Of a DNA stretch of 56,175 bases, positions 20,266 to 28,578 are shown piece after piece; positions within the stretch are counted from its first letter, which is position 1; every line of letters begins with the position of its first letter. The notes under the pieces were generated by a model. The model saw only the letters and a program-made list of their open reading frames with translations. It did no database searches and was not told the origin of the DNA. Made by a program: the position numbers and the translations under genes. The DNA is from Diphasiastrum complanatum (Eukaryota; Streptophyta; Lycopodiopsida; Lycopodiales; Lycopodiaceae): positions 1 through 56,175 of the forward strand of contig MU833464.1 in assembly GCA_029204225.1 (NCBI GenBank), read 5' to 3'.

Positions 20266-22790
20266 GGGCGCGCACACACACACACACACACACAGGTAGC
20301 AAGCAGTTTTATACTTATGCATATCGAAGTATTTCTATTTTTTGAAGTGACTTAGGACTCAATTCTATTTGAACGTTGTGGTGTGTAAAATATTTAGGAT
20401 TTGAGATAAATTATGGAGACAAGGACATCCTGTAGCCTTACTGTAGCAGTGGTAAAGTCTAGGGTTAACAGAAGGACAAATTTGTCAACTTACCTGAAGC
20501 ATGAAGCTTTTTTGTTGACAGCTTTTAACCTTGCTGTCGATATTGGACTTATAAAGATTAGTATACATAACAAGATTTAGATGTTTTTAAGCAAAAGAGT
20601 GACGAGGTCTAACCAAGTGAATTCCATGAAGAAGAAATGTTAGGTGTGACCATCATAAGACAATTGAGAAGCTGTAATTCTCATTTATGAAGGTAGCGAG
20701 CCATTTTGACAGAGCTTGACATGTGTACTGGTGAAGTTCTGACATGGGCCAGAGTTATCTTTTCGAAACAGGTAGGTGGACATGGAGTTGGTCCCTCTGT
20801 GTCAAACACGCTGTTATTTCTTCTTTTGTTTAGGAATGTAGGGTTAGTAGAGATCTATTTATGCTGAATAAAGAATGAAAAAATTGTTGCACACGAGATA
20901 GCTATTAGATTTTGATGAAATATCATACCAACTTATTGCAAGTGCAAACTACAACAACATTAAGTAAGTCGGATAATTCAGAGCATCCTCAGTTTCATCT
21001 TCTCGACAAAATGTGGACACAAATATAGTCCTTGTTAATTCTTGCTCTCTCCTTTTTAGCCTTGAAGAGGTGCTTGTCATTTTTCAGATCTTGATACATT
21101 GATTGCTTCCAGAAAGTAGGGTGTTGATCCTTGAAATATTCTGGAAGATTTAATTTGCATGAGATTAAAAAGGTACTGACGTAAGTGGTGCTTATGCGTT
21201 CAGTTTCCAGTTTGTATCCATGGATTTCTTGTAGCAAAAAGAGTCCTCATCTTTCCGTACTTTTCTTCCTTTCGTGCAAAGACCTGAGCTCTATTTTCAA
21301 TATTGTATATATTTCTCAATCCACTGCCATTTTTATTTATTCTACTAATTGACATGCTTAGGAGACTCCTGGCCCAAAGTCTGCAGGATAGAGGTTTAAC
21401 TGTAGGCAAAGCTTATATTGCTTTACTATACATTTTGAACACTCCTTTGTTCACTTATCAGATTGAAGAACACACACCCTGTACTGAGTTCTAGCTTTTG
21501 TTGTTTGAGCACTATGAACCGGGTCTGTACACATTATCGAAGCTGAGTATTTTGATCTAATCGAGGCTCAAAGTAGACAAAGAGCTAAGCATCTTATCAG
21601 TCAATTGCTTATATGTGTCTGAGGACCCAAGATCAGCCAATAATTAACAAGTCTGTTAAATGATCGCCAATAATAAATGATGGGCCCTAGTGCCCAACCG
21701 ATCTGTATTCCAAGTATGGGGAGTCAGGTTATTGGATGCTTAGTGATCAACATGTGCTTGTATGTAGATTGATAAGTTGCTTCGATTTGAAGTTCTTTAT
21801 TGAACCTAATCAAGGAAGACGAAAAAGAATGGGACAACCTGTTTCGCAGATTTTGTGGTGAACCAGAAGATACATAGGCCAAATAGGTGTGGAGGACATG
21901 GTCACATAGGGTTTTGAAGCTTAACATAGAGCAGCAGATGTGAAGTTAGGTCTACATGATGACACTTTGATACTAGCAAATTACTGTGGGTTTTGAATAC
22001 AACAAAGTTATGTGGTCGTCAATTTCAATCAAGATGGTAAGGTTTAGAGCACTCGAACTCCAGATTGGAGCCAAAACTCAGTTGTGTGTTCCAGTTAAAG
22101 GGTAATCAATGGAGAATGCAACATCATCTTGGTGGCCTAGGTTATTTCAATGGTAAGCATCTATTGCAGTTTAGTATGAATTCTTTTATCTTATATAGTG
22201 ACAGTTGCGGTTGGAACTTCTGTTTTCCTTTCACTAAGTAAGAGCTGAAAATATTCCAAAAAAGATTGAGTTTTACTTGTATTAAGTATATTTGGCATAG
22301 TATCCACCCTAATCTACTTCCCTTGAAATATGATGTTTGTTATGTTTTACCTATTTGGGAATGTAAAGAAATACAGAAAAGAACCCTCATCTGTATTTTG
22401 CATTGACTAGCTTTACCCCAATCTATCAATCGTTTCCTCGTTAATTTGCTCATCTCCATCTTGATATATCATGGATAACCTAATCTACTTCTCTTGAGCT
22501 ATGGTGACTGTGATGAAATACACAAAATAACTCTTGTCTGTATTTTGCATCGTTACTAGTTTTACCCCAATCTATCAATCGTTTCCTCATTAATCTACTC
22601 ATCTGCATCTGGATAGATCACAGAAATTTTTCAGCTATAGTAGATAATTCAATTCTTATGAATACATTAGTATAATGTCTAATTTGATATTATATCCTTC
22701 TTTTCTTAACATGTGTAGGTGATGTTCAAGAACACAGCTTATACACAAGGATTTTTTGCTGGTATTGGAAGCAAGTCATTGGATAGATAG
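159..22790 (+). CDS. YbaK/ProX-type aminoacyl-tRNA deacylase gene, 12 exons
   Basis: Exons read as 159-200, 341-400, 486-538, 684-744, 7294-7370, 7525-7574, 7954-8036, 8173-8243, 8362-8515, 19565-19707, 20098-20196 and 22719-22790. Joined they give about 321 residues, close to the usual size of the plant family. Seen: conserved blocks RYEHPP, DKKGR, LSQRLGLGKGGLRFAPDE, CVAPFAL, FFHPL, VDLE, VGKDQPPDLA and the C-terminal FKNTAYTQGF..GIGSKS. Known: this is the YbaK/EbsC fold (ProX, PRORSD1), which hydrolyses mischarged aminoacyl-tRNA such as Ala-tRNA(Pro) in trans, so a cytosolic or organellar translation quality-control role is inferred. Exons 4-12 keep phase across canonical or near-canonical GT-AG junctions. 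Oddities: the exon 1/2 junction and exon 3 each carry an apparent one-base problem, and introns 4 and 9 (6549 and 11049 bp) are packed with transposons. The C-terminal third (exons 9-12) is a plant-type extension beyond the deacylase domain. Confidence 0.85.
745..1240. other. start of intron 4, no recognised feature
   Basis: This is intronic DNA after the exon 4 donor. A short open stretch at 868-958 is not related to anything I recognise. No transposon coding is seen here. Confidence 0.4.
1241..1395 (+). repeat. direct repeat copy A flanking the foldback
   Basis: About 150 bp resembles 1625-1770 in the same orientation, with the best block CAAGCTCCTGGACAAGAGAT followed by TTCCAACAAGTGAATGA in both copies. 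The copies diverge by roughly 15-25 percent by eye. Confidence 0.6.
1412..1632. mobile_element. foldback/MITE-like hairpin element in intron 4
   Basis: The centre at 1501-1541 is a near-perfect inverted repeat (arms of about 19 bp around AAGTTAAGTGAGAGTGTCA). The complementarity continues outward with mismatches: a segment near 1460-1490 is matched inverted near 1560-1582, and the outer ends near 1420 and 1618 are also related. Total arm length is about 100 bp, typical of a foldback or MITE-type element. No transposase and no clean target duplication are visible. Confidence 0.5.
1625..1770 (+). repeat. direct repeat copy B flanking the foldback
   Basis: This is the partner of the copy at 1241-1395. 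The two direct repeats bracket the hairpin element, so the arrangement may be a duplicated target region or a composite repeat. Confidence 0.6.
1790..2908 (+). mobile_element. Gypsy LTR retrotransposon relic, integrase region (left part)
   Basis: Broken reading frames spell Gypsy integrase. There is an H2C2-like segment LHSKLLHDAHSSPVGGHFGF with KYSRAKPTGLMQ (about 1914-2130). Core fragments VVDSFSKQAHF and SLTDRDRNF follow (about 2200-2345). The GPY/F module KLAPRYYGPFKILQCV is near 2815-2865. Multiple stops and frameshifts show it is inactive. The sequence is cut at 2908 by a Copia insertion and resumes at 5527 with FHVSVRRA, the expected continuation of this module. Confidence 0.75.
2909..3522 (+). 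repeat. 5' LTR of the nested Copia element
   Basis: The LTR is 614 bp with TG..CA ends. A TATA box (TATAAATA, 3210-3217) lies in the right half, as expected for the LTR promoter. It is adjacent to the primer site at 3524-3535. Confidence 0.9.
3524..3535 (+). promoter_or_regulatory. primer binding site (tRNA-iMet type)
   Basis: TGGTATCAGAGC lies one base after the 5' LTR. It is the usual minus-strand priming site of plant Copia elements. Confidence 0.85.
3662..4114 (+). pseudogene. Copia gag fragment
   Basis: From ATG 3662 the frame reads MSSISSIQSKINTILDTEGSNY, reaches an in-frame TAG at 3734, and continues through LWQWVDLTEEKP and NAKELWEELQT. This layout is the gag N-terminal (UBN2/DUF4219-type) region. 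It ends at 4112-4114 shortly after EDQLTYLRR, where the large internal deletion begins. Confidence 0.75.
4250..4800 (+). pseudogene. Copia RNase H fragment
   Basis: The frame reads LIGSLLYLVDNTRSDIAFAV, then SYSDASWASMKDDSKSISGG (RNase H), a TAG at 4545, then SSCEAEYVAAAK, MDNTSAIYL and DPVFHS. The segment KHI..KYH that normally follows is damaged by a small deletion near 4735. The frame after that reads FIPTEEMIADIFTKPLSKALFE up to the polypurine tract. Confidence 0.8.
4903..5521 (+). repeat. 3' LTR of the nested Copia element
   Basis: The LTR is 619 bp and the partner of 2909-3522, with a TATA box at 5204-5211. The last differences include an extra T-rich run near 5460-5470. It is followed directly by the GTGCC target duplication. 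Confidence 0.9.
5527..5771 (+). mobile_element. Gypsy relic, right part after the Copia insertion
   Basis: The reading frame resumes with FHVSVRRAAIGD, matching the FHVSLLKP block that follows the GPY/F module in Gypsy integrases, then a degenerate C-terminal tail. A GATCAAGGGA stretch just before 5772 may be the polypurine tract. Confidence 0.65.
5772..6400 (+). repeat. putative 3' LTR of the Gypsy relic
   Basis: The start is placed at TGTAATGGACAG after the purine tract. A TATA box (TATAAATA, 5994-6001) fits an LTR promoter. No second copy exists in the window, so the right end is a guess. Confidence 0.35.
6401..7293. other. rest of intron 4, no recognised feature
   Basis: AT-rich intronic sequence up to the exon 5 acceptor (CAG at 7291-7293). 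I see no coding or repeat structure that I can name. Confidence 0.4.
7294..8515 (+). CDS. ProX gene exons 5-9 (core and end of deacylase domain)
   Basis: Exon 5 (7294-7370) completes an Ile codon split with exon 4 and carries LSQRLGLGKGGLRFAPDE, the most diagnostic block of ProX proteins. Exon 6 (7525-7574) gives CVAPFALMNESS, exon 7 (7954-8036) gives ALLLDKNF and FFHPL, and exon 8 (8173-8243) gives SGLDAFLQSIKRTPSYVDLE. Exon 9 (8362-8515) carries AVGKDQPPDLA followed by an acidic/serine-rich linker. All four introns between them (379, 154, 136 and 118 bp) have GT-AG ends and preserve phase, so this part looks fully functional. Confidence 0.9.
8516..9500. other. start of intron 9, no recognised feature
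   Basis: AT-rich intron sequence after donor GTGGGT. No transposon coding is visible in this stretch. Confidence 0.4.
9501..9677 (+). repeat. 90-bp tandem duplication in intron 9
   Basis: Positions 9501-9587 and 9591-9677 share CATTATA.AAGTCAGGTC, TCAAAATAAAGTTACC and CAAAATTTGAATATTT in the same order, with about ten differences. Confidence 0.85.
10058..10145 (+). repeat. exact 44-bp tandem duplication
   Basis: Two adjacent copies (10058-10101 and 10102-10145) begin ATCAGTTAGAGGTAGAGGAT and are identical, so the duplication is recent. It lies upstream of the Gypsy element. Confidence 0.9.
10288..10316. repeat. G-box-containing perfect hairpin
   Basis: GTCGGCCACGT and ACGTGGCCGAC form 11-bp perfect arms around a 7-bp loop. 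The right arm carries a CACGTG core. It lies about 150 bp before a primer binding site, so it probably belongs to an LTR. Confidence 0.7.
11332..12060 (+). pseudogene. Gypsy gag
   Basis: ATG 11332 opens MTTPQGPDQPPERGIDELE. There is an in-frame TAG at 11440, then an open stretch to 11946 with a coiled-coil-like LVTEVDELKLALANFK and the retrotransposon gag block LGPMAYKWWLNLQE..SWNAFEEAFF. A frameshift at about 11942 leads to DRAWEAWERTVMD.SLIQYI, then a TAG at 12059. A possible leader intron ends at CAG just before the ATG. Confidence 0.8.
12062..12538 (+). pseudogene. Gypsy zinc knuckle and aspartic protease
   Basis: The zinc knuckle CFVCMGKGHTVRQC (CX2CX4HX4C) is intact, followed by a lysine-rich linker and the retropepsin-like VMVDDGATHNFI. 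The active-site triad is D-D-G rather than the usual D-S/T-G, so activity is doubtful. The protein ends in a shifted frame near 12478. Confidence 0.8.
12463..12769 (+). pseudogene. Gypsy reverse transcriptase, N-terminal fragment
   Basis: FKDVFPEDLPHGLPP, the YRVSRAEDEEI block and LVKKKEGTMRLCVDYRALNK are the first conserved RT blocks of Gypsy elements. Stops at 12652, near 12670 and near 12760 break it. The catalytic YxDD region is absent because the element is truncated at 12769. Confidence 0.85.
12770..13158 (+). repeat. 5' LTR of truncated Copia element
   Basis: The 389-bp start TGAAATAAATGCC truncates the Gypsy RT, and the end TTTGTCA abuts the primer site. The right boundary is firm; the left is placed from TG and the loss of Gypsy similarity. 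Confidence 0.7.
12770..15013 (+). mobile_element. Copia element: 5' LTR, gag, protease, pre-integrase; truncated
   Basis: The LTR 12770-13158 (TG..CA) is followed at once by primer site TGGTATCAGAGC (13159-13170), then a 410-bp leader and a long gag-protease frame. The sequence breaks off at about 15013 inside the GAG-pre-integrase domain. The integrase that should follow appears on the opposite strand at 15090-15694. No 3' LTR is visible. Confidence 0.85.
13582..15021 (+). pseudogene. Copia gag-protease-pre-integrase frame
   Basis: One frame from ATG 13582 is interrupted only by TGA at 13924 and TAG at 14473. Gag opens MSSLVESMLSEANRLDGTNF and includes VTDHLTKIQDIRYQL. The zinc knuckle CNYCGKYGHFAFEC is near 14353-14394 after a lysine-rich linker. 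The protease motif WYIDSGASKHMT is near 14540-14575 and looks intact. GAG-pre-integrase LWHERYGHLDYQSM is near 14942-14984. Two nonsense mutations and loss of integrase, RT and RNase H make it inactive. Confidence 0.9.
15000..16124 (-). CDS. chimeric ORF: zinc-finger-like N terminus, P/S/T linker, Copia integrase
   Basis: This minus-strand frame is open without a stop from the (GA)n array near 16124 down to 15000; the first non-ATG start candidate is TTG 16055 (351 codons). Order: a cysteine cluster C-x2-C-x2-C (CSRCPFCRKELARNASRVQ) resembling a BED-type finger with the expected His replaced by Leu; then a Pro/Ser/Thr-rich linker (about residues 50-115); then Copia integrase from GPTQTKSAGGAYYF (residue 123) to EESKAYRLY (322). 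Asp141, Asp183 and Glu219 give a complete D-D(35)E triad. The last 30 residues come from unrelated DNA that includes an Athila-like primer site. It is probably accidental fusion of a hAT-like fragment with an inverted integrase piece; no ATG start is evident. Confidence 0.6.
15070..15086 (-). promoter_or_regulatory. Athila/Tat-type primer-binding-like sequence on the minus strand
   Basis: Read on the minus strand this is TTTTGGCGCCGTTGTTGGGG, very like the primer site seen after the LTR of Athila/Tat Gypsy elements. It lies right after the end of Copia integrase similarity, so it marks a junction between two element families. Confidence 0.5.
16113..16530. repeat. compound (CT)n/(CA)n microsatellite block
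   Basis: (TC)n 16113-16156, (AC)n 16156-16187, (TC)n about 16205-16227, AC-rich DNA 16285-16470 and (TC)n 16485-16529. Open frames through it (SLSLSL, HTHTHT) are artefacts of the repeat. Confidence 0.95.
16233..16274 (+). repeat. short interstitial telomere-like repeats
   Basis: CCTAAACCCTAAACCC at 16233-16248 and CCCTAAACCCTAAAC at 16260-16274 match the plant telomere unit CCCTAAA, separated by an AC run. Confidence 0.8.
16560..18060 (+). mobile_element. LINE (non-LTR retrotransposon) 3' portion
   Basis: Shifted frames read AELLKLIAKLASPFLACCFN, LLNPILKAGDAMNVHNYRTI, MAKLYATIL and QAGFRRGYSTLDHV, the ordered blocks of a LINE reverse transcriptase (about 16740-17085). A degraded zinc-binding tail, C.C..C...E..DEAHFLTR, lies near 17428-17490. 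The 3' end carries a GGGTGCCC hairpin-like stem and TTAATAAAGC before a (CT)n tract. Multiple frameshifts and stops make it inactive. The 5' part is missing or replaced by the microsatellite block. Confidence 0.75.
18062..18118. repeat. (CT)n microsatellite at the LINE 3' end
   Basis: A 57-bp pure CT run directly follows the LINE terminus TTAATAAAGCTT, in the position where a LINE tail would be. Confidence 0.9.
18119..18345. repeat. CpG-rich patch with GGACGCG/CGCGTCC repeats
   Basis: This stretch is strikingly GC- and CpG-rich compared with its surroundings. It contains iterated GGACGCG and inverted CGCGTCC words, and a central A-rich run at 18239-18265. It is not recognised; it could be the end of an unidentified transposon. 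Confidence 0.6.
18386..18490 (-). pseudogene. Copia integrase scrap
   Basis: The minus-strand translation reads GLIHTDVGKKLQTRSIGGT, a stop, then YFVAFIDDYSRK, the start of a Copia integrase core. Only about 35 codons remain. Confidence 0.7.
18837..18901. repeat. (GA)n microsatellite
   Basis: A pure GA run of about 65 bp in intron 9, with no coding context. Confidence 0.95.
18902..19564. other. end of intron 9, no recognised feature
   Basis: AT-rich sequence up to acceptor CAACAG of exon 10. No transposon motif is seen. Confidence 0.4.
19565..20196 (+). CDS. ProX gene exons 10-11 (C-terminal extension)
   Basis: Exon 10 (19565-19707) joins exon 9 across an 11-kb intron by completing a Gly codon, and encodes a helical-looking stretch ending RKTVSAVISE. 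Exon 11 (20098-20196, 33 codons) starts ISVNTKGEHLNDIESDVARA and ends EFEGLV. The GEHL and RRLSPEF segments resemble the plant C-terminal extension that precedes the conserved FKNTAYTQGF tail. The exon 11 donor is GTCTCT, the first bases of a (CT)n array, which is a weak match to the plant donor consensus. Confidence 0.8.
20197..20295. repeat. (CT)n/(CA)n microsatellite at the 5' end of intron 11
   Basis: The intron opens GTCTCTCT and is pure CT to about 20263, then GGGCGCG and an (AC)n run to 20295. The repeat begins at the splice donor itself. Confidence 0.95.
20296..22307. other. middle of intron 11, no recognised feature
   Basis: AT-rich intron DNA. Short open frames on both strands here are not related to anything I recognise. 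Confidence 0.4.
22308..22624 (+). repeat. tandem duplication in intron 11
   Basis: Two copies (about 22308-22472 and 22481-22624) share AATCTACTTC.CTTGA, CTGTATTTTGCAT and TTTACCCCAATCTATCAATC in the same order. Confidence 0.8.
22719..22790 (+). CDS. ProX gene exon 12 (C-terminal tail and stop)
   Basis: After a GT-AG intron of 2522 bp whose acceptor is TGTAG at 22714-22718, 23 codons encode VMFKNTAYTQGFFAGIGSKS and three further residues, then TAG at 22788-22790. FKNTAYTQGF..GIGSKS is a strongly conserved tail in plant members of this family and ends the protein. I see no further coding exon downstream; the following few hundred bases are presumed 3' UTR. Confidence 0.85.
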   Translation: MMFKNTAYTQGFFAGIGSKSLDR

Positions 22791-25700
22791 CAGAAACTTT
22801 GAAAGTTGTGGGGCCTGAAGTCCTTGTCAGATTAAAACCCTCTGCTCTGGATTTGCAAGTGCCACGGGTGCAACTATTTCCATAACTGGGTAAGTTTTAT
22901 CATTTGCTGGAAAACTTCTTACTGCATGCAAGCCAGGGCATTGCAGCCAGCTGCGCTGCTAGTTTTGAGTGTACCTTTTTTCTGGAGACTGATGAATGTG
23001 GACAAGTCTGTTGAAAAATTTGGCACTGATTTTTGCCTTTAGATATCAGTAGATGATATAATTTGTTGTCATTTATAGAGACATACAAAATTTAAATACA
23101 TGCAAAAAGTGAATTCCTTTCACAATGTAATGAATATGACCTCTTGAGAGTATTTTTTCCTGAAGAAACGTGGTACTGGTTTGTTGTGCCTGCTTCAAAT
23201 TCATTTAAAGTGTAACAAGAGCTGTATAACTGTTCGAGAAGAATTATGTCCAAAAGGTGCTTTATAATAGAAAAGCTCTTACGAGGATAATGAATGTAGA
23301 AAATGGTTTCCAAAGAAATCCACATGATGAAATTTGGACTATTTATGCCACTGCAGTAAGATCAGTCTAAGATGAGATTAAGCACTTTTTTATTTACTAT
23401 TTGTAATAGGAATTTTTTATAAGAAAATGCATGGAACCATGTAACACTTTTTCTCATCATACACCAGCAATCTCACTAGCACATGGTTGCAATTCATTCT
23501 TCTGCAACACCGTTGATAGCTATCTTCCGTGTCTCCAGTAGGAAGCATTATTGCACTTGATGGTTGTAAGATAAGTACTCATCATTCAAACATCGATTTG
23601 AGTCATAGTGCAGACTCAAATGATTTTCAAGAGGGGAAAACGAGGAACTTATCGGTGTCAAGATGAGGTTGAAGTTACATATCATCTGAAACGGTTAAGC
23701 CTAGTTGTTTATAAGTATTAAGTGTGCAGCTTAACAAGAATCCTAAAAGACAAATAATCAAAATCAAAGTCTTTCAAAATGTGTTCCCAATTAAAATAAA
23801 AAAATATCTTTATCCAGCACAGGGAATGCCGGGGACGGAGCTTCAAGCTCGTATCATGAAGTTATAACCCCAATTTCTGTTTGAAGATAAGATCCATCAT
23901 CTACGACTATAGTAGATGTAAGTTGCAAAAGTTCTGAAAAGGTAACGAAGATGTGGCTCAAGTACTGGAGAAAGGCACAGAAGATTGTCTACACACGATG
24001 TAATTTAACCAGAAAAAGCTCCAAGAGAAAAAGAAGATTAAAACACTTGGCTCCCATAAAATAACTATCAAAATTGTTGAATATTGAAACTTAAATGGCA
24101 CATGTCGCACAAAGGCCCACAGTAGATATAACAAGTCAACAGCTAGACATCCAAATATTCTGTTTGTAACAAATATAGCAACTTGCTTCTCCACAAAAAC
24201 AGCTTTGTTCTTGTCTAGATAAGCCACAACAAACCGATTCTACAAAATAAGTTGAAATGAATTGATTCTTTACCACATGGACTTATGCTTACTACCACAA
24301 AAAGGATAATCACCATGTAATAGACTCAGTTTTGTAATCAGAATGTCTTTAGCTGAGCAGTAGGCCACAATTGATTCCATAGACTAGAGAACTTACAAAA
24401 GAAGGGTGGGTGAGGGTTTTTGAATCAGACTGATTGGTGCGGCAATCTATGTAAGTTGCAACACAAAGGCATGGTTCTTGACATATCAAATAATCAAAGA
24501 CCATTAACAAACTTTTTGCAGATTATACTCATCCCTCCATGTTTTGTAGAGTTATGCCCATTCCAATCCTCAAATTTTGGGAGGTAATTTTTTGCGACAA
24601 AGTAGGATAAACAATCATGACTAGTTCAGAAATTTGTGGCAAGCAGATTTGAACCATAATTGCCCTCCTTCCGAGTTGTTTTCATCCCAAGTGTATGTAG
24701 TCACCATGACAAAGCCTTCACGTTGTCCCGTCAAGAGGAAATCTTAACCATTTCATCAATCAGCAAACCATGAAGATTTGCACACTCTTCTACCTTGCAC
24801 TCGTTCTTCCTTGTCCCTAAACTTTCAGACGATGGTTTTCTATTGGATTCATCCAACCTTTCTCACCTCTTGAGTCCATCTATGTAGCATGGGGATCCTT
24901 TCCACAATTCATATTTTTGTCACTAACGTTTTACCTATTAACTTTACCATGATGTAGGACAGATGAACAAGGTTAGGTTAGACTAGCAATCGGTGATATG
25001 TAACTCCTTTCTATCTTGATGTGTGCAAACCTTTCCCCTAGCTCTTATTCTCTTCATTTTTGGTTGTTCTTGGTGAGTTCTACCAACAAAATTTTTCAAC
25101 ACCTTGAGGCACATGGGCTTGGCCCCTTACTCACCAATGCAAACAAAAATCACTTTGCATTGATTCATTGAAATACAAGAGTCTTGTCCACCTAAACCAC
25201 TACCACATTTTTTGCAACACTCTCTTTCCAATCAAAGTTTTGTAGCGATAAAAAAAAAAAAAGGAAAATATTGTCATATCAGCAAAATCCCTTTTTTGGA
25301 GGACTTTACATTAGTTAACCAAACAACTACACACATTCACTTCTACATTGCAAAATACTCTTTCGACATAAAGCATCCAAGCAAGAGTACTATGCCTTGA
25401 TTTTATAATGAATCTTTGATTAACAACATTTCTTAAGCTACTAATGCATCATTATAGAAAGTGAAAATCTTGCATCTTCACATTTCACATTTCATTCATC
25501 AAACACAAGGACATGATAGTTATACACACAACTGGGCCATGCTTCTTGACATTTAGTCGATTTTTTCAAAGAAAAAGTTTGTGTGCAACTTCCACACAAA
25601 CCAAACTTCAAGCTGAAGAAAACTCCTATGACTGTGTCCAATAGGCAAAAAATATATTATTTTGGCACTTCAATGTGTGGAATTTCCACACAAAGTAGAA

Positions 25701-27882
25701 TATTTAGATTCCCAAGATTTTGTCATCGAAGATGCAAAGAAACCGGCTGGCGCATTCACAAACTTGCACATGTGGATCTTTCATGTAATTTTGAATTTGA
25801 AATTCGACCACCCTGAGCAAGGAGTAGTTGGCATATTAGATTTTATGGAAGATTTAGTGTCACACCCTTATAAAAGCTTGGCTTCTGGCCGCCACGTGGC
25901 AAATTTAGCCACGATTGGAACTTCCATGTAAATTTATGAAAAAGAAAAAAATAAAATAAAAAGCAAGAACAATGTGGTGTTGTACCACAAAGGCCTGGCA
26001 TATCATATTGTCGTATTTTAACTTTTTATGAAAATCAAAAGAATGTAGAAGAATAGCTTAGTAAAATTTTGATGGTTGTTATTAACTTTTACAAGCAAAT
26101 GTTTTATGATGTTTGATGAAGGTTCTTTTTTGGTTAATCCAACAATTTCAGCATTATGGGAAAGTCTTCATGACATAATACCATGATAATAACTAGCATA
26201 CATACAACTTTTGTCTCTTTGTCTTTTAGAAGACGAATTTGGACTTGTAAATTTAAAATTGCTAAATATTGCTTGTCAGTGAGTTCACGTGAAGAGATCT
26301 GACAATTTATGATTATTATTCCATTGTATTAAACAACATAATTAACCAAACAAAGTTGTTTTTCTTACAATGGGTTTAAATATTTTGATTACAAAATATG
26401 TCCGTCATTTTGGAATTTTGAAGTTGGCATGGAATCAAGAATATTCACGATCAGCATTCACAATAATCACGATCAATATTCACGAGTATTTTAAAAGTAC
26501 ATAATTTATCAAAAGAAAGCAAAACCATTTTGAATCATGGTTTACAATGCAACTAATGAAATCATGAAAATGGTCGTGGTAATATTACTGTAAAATAACA
26601 AATAGCTTAATGTCTGATAACAAATAATTGCCAAAGAAAGTTGAACTAAGAGTAATAACTTACGCGAATTGTTCAAAGAAATCCAGATGACCAAAATTGT
26701 GTCACAATAACTCACATCCAAATTTAAACAGACAATTCTTTTAAGTACATAAGAGAAAAGATTCGACACATGTCGTGATTGATTTAAGAGTTTGGAGTTT
26801 GGCTACTGAATGTTGCTGGTTGCAAAATCCATCAAACAGTAGTGCTTTTCATTAAAAAATAATTCTTAGATAGGTCGAAATTGTTTGATTGTCATACACT
26901 ATTAAATATGTTGTCAAAATCAAAGTATCCAAAGTTTCACTATCAATATTCATAGTTTCACGATCAGTATTCACGGTGTCACGACCAAATTCAAAGTATT
27001 CACAGCTCAATCCATCAACTCCTCATCCAACCTGGAAAAAGGTCAAACACAACGCAAACAACGAAAAGTGATTGAGGAAGGTGAGTAGTAGCAAAAGTAG
27101 GTGGGAGAAGAGAAGAGGGTTTAGACTTGACAAGAATTTAATCGAATTTTGGCTTAAAGTACATGATAGATAGTTTAACTATTGGCTAGTAGCTCATAAT
27201 CTTGGTTATGTATTACCCCTAAAACTTTTCAAAGATTTGTGTTTCGAAGAATCTATCAAATCATTTCATTAATGCTACAACTAATAACGTAAACTAAAAC
27301 AAAATTTTAAGCCCAAAGACACACATACTCAAACAATCATTGAATTAACAATGTGGAAACATGAACTATCACCTAATTGTTCTCAAGATAGCAGCCTTCT
27401 TAGATGCACAAAGAATGTTTAACTAAACCATATTTACATTTGGAAATAGATGAACAAAACCATGCTAATTTATGGATTCCCAAGGAAAAAAACAATCAAA
27501 AGACAACATTGCTTAAGAAGAAACTACGTCCAAACAAATGCGCTCTTAATTGTTATTTGGCTACAAACAGATGGTTGGCTCTGATTCGCAATAGAACATT
27601 AACTCTCTATGATTTAATCATCAAAATTATCAAAAACAACCAATTGACAGGCATCAATTCTGTCGTAGATCCTATTGGCCCTCAATCTCTATAAGAACCA
27701 GAGATTTTTTATCATTCCAGGCTGGAAATAAGTGAGAATCAATTGTATGATCTGTGATTCAGTCAAAAGAACTCATTGGATCCTTGTTATCACCAAGAAA
27801 CAAGGTTCAAAGTTCTGATTTGGGTTTTTTCTATGTCGACTGACATCGCTAGTAATATGCATCACGATCTCTTCTTAACTTG
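22791..27882. other. 3' UTR and intergenic DNA, no gene recognised
   Basis: This is AT-rich DNA after the ProX stop. An open frame of about 89 codons at 25662-25931 (first possible start TTG) shows no known motif. Related words ATTCACGATCAGTATTCAC occur near 26430-26490 and 26930-27005. No transposon coding domain is visible. Confidence 0.4.
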
Positions 27883-27887
27883 GGAAA

Positions 27888-28578
27888 TGTGAAAGTAATC
27901 TACTTTAGGACCATAAATGGATCTACAAAAGATCCACAAGAGCGATTGGATGCCTGCTTTACAACCTATCAAAAAACTAGACACAAAAAAGCTGATCTAG
28001 ATTGGCAATTTGACAATCAACAAGCAAGAACAATCAATAGCATTGATCAATCACTAAATCCGACTTGGCACGTGTGTACTACAAGCTTTAGTTCAGCCTG
28101 CAAGCTAAGAAACAAGTACAAATTGATTTGGTTTCATTTGGATCACAAAAACTCAATGTACAATGTGGAGTAGCTCGAGATTGCCAATGAGCTCCAAAAA
28201 TAATCTATCTTCTCACTATGGGAGCTTGGAATACATAGCAAAAGTGACTTCCTTTGTGAAGTTAGGTGGATTTCCAGAATGTAATAAGGAAGTTAACTTG
28301 GCTCTCTTGCCCTAATTTGCAACCCTAGCCTAATCATGCCAGTAGGTGACTAGTTGGTCAATTTTTCACCTTAAAATTAGGTGTAGGTCCTATAATCTAG
28401 GAAACACTACTAAAATGACATGAACAACCCTTTAGACTTGATCTAACCTATAGTAGGGTAGGTTTCCCACGTGGCTCCATGGACTCACATGTGTGGGACC
28501 CACTTGTGTACACAATTTACACTATTCTACATGGTTTTTTATCAAGCTAGATTTGCCATTTTTTGGCAATTTTTCACA
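27888..28578 (-). mobile_element. solo LTR of a Copia element
   Basis: The 691-bp sequence is the reverse complement of most of 54301-55003 (the 5' LTR of a Copia element), with both ends present: minus-strand start TGTGAAAAATTG and end CTTTCACA. It is flanked by GGAAA at 27883-27887 and 28579-28583, a perfect 5-bp target duplication. No internal sequence remains, so it formed by LTR-LTR recombination. Confidence 0.9.

Noticed and set aside
25662-25931. 89-codon ORF in the intergenic region
   Set aside because: Starts at TTG, with no motif and no splice or promoter context; kept only as unrecognised sequence.
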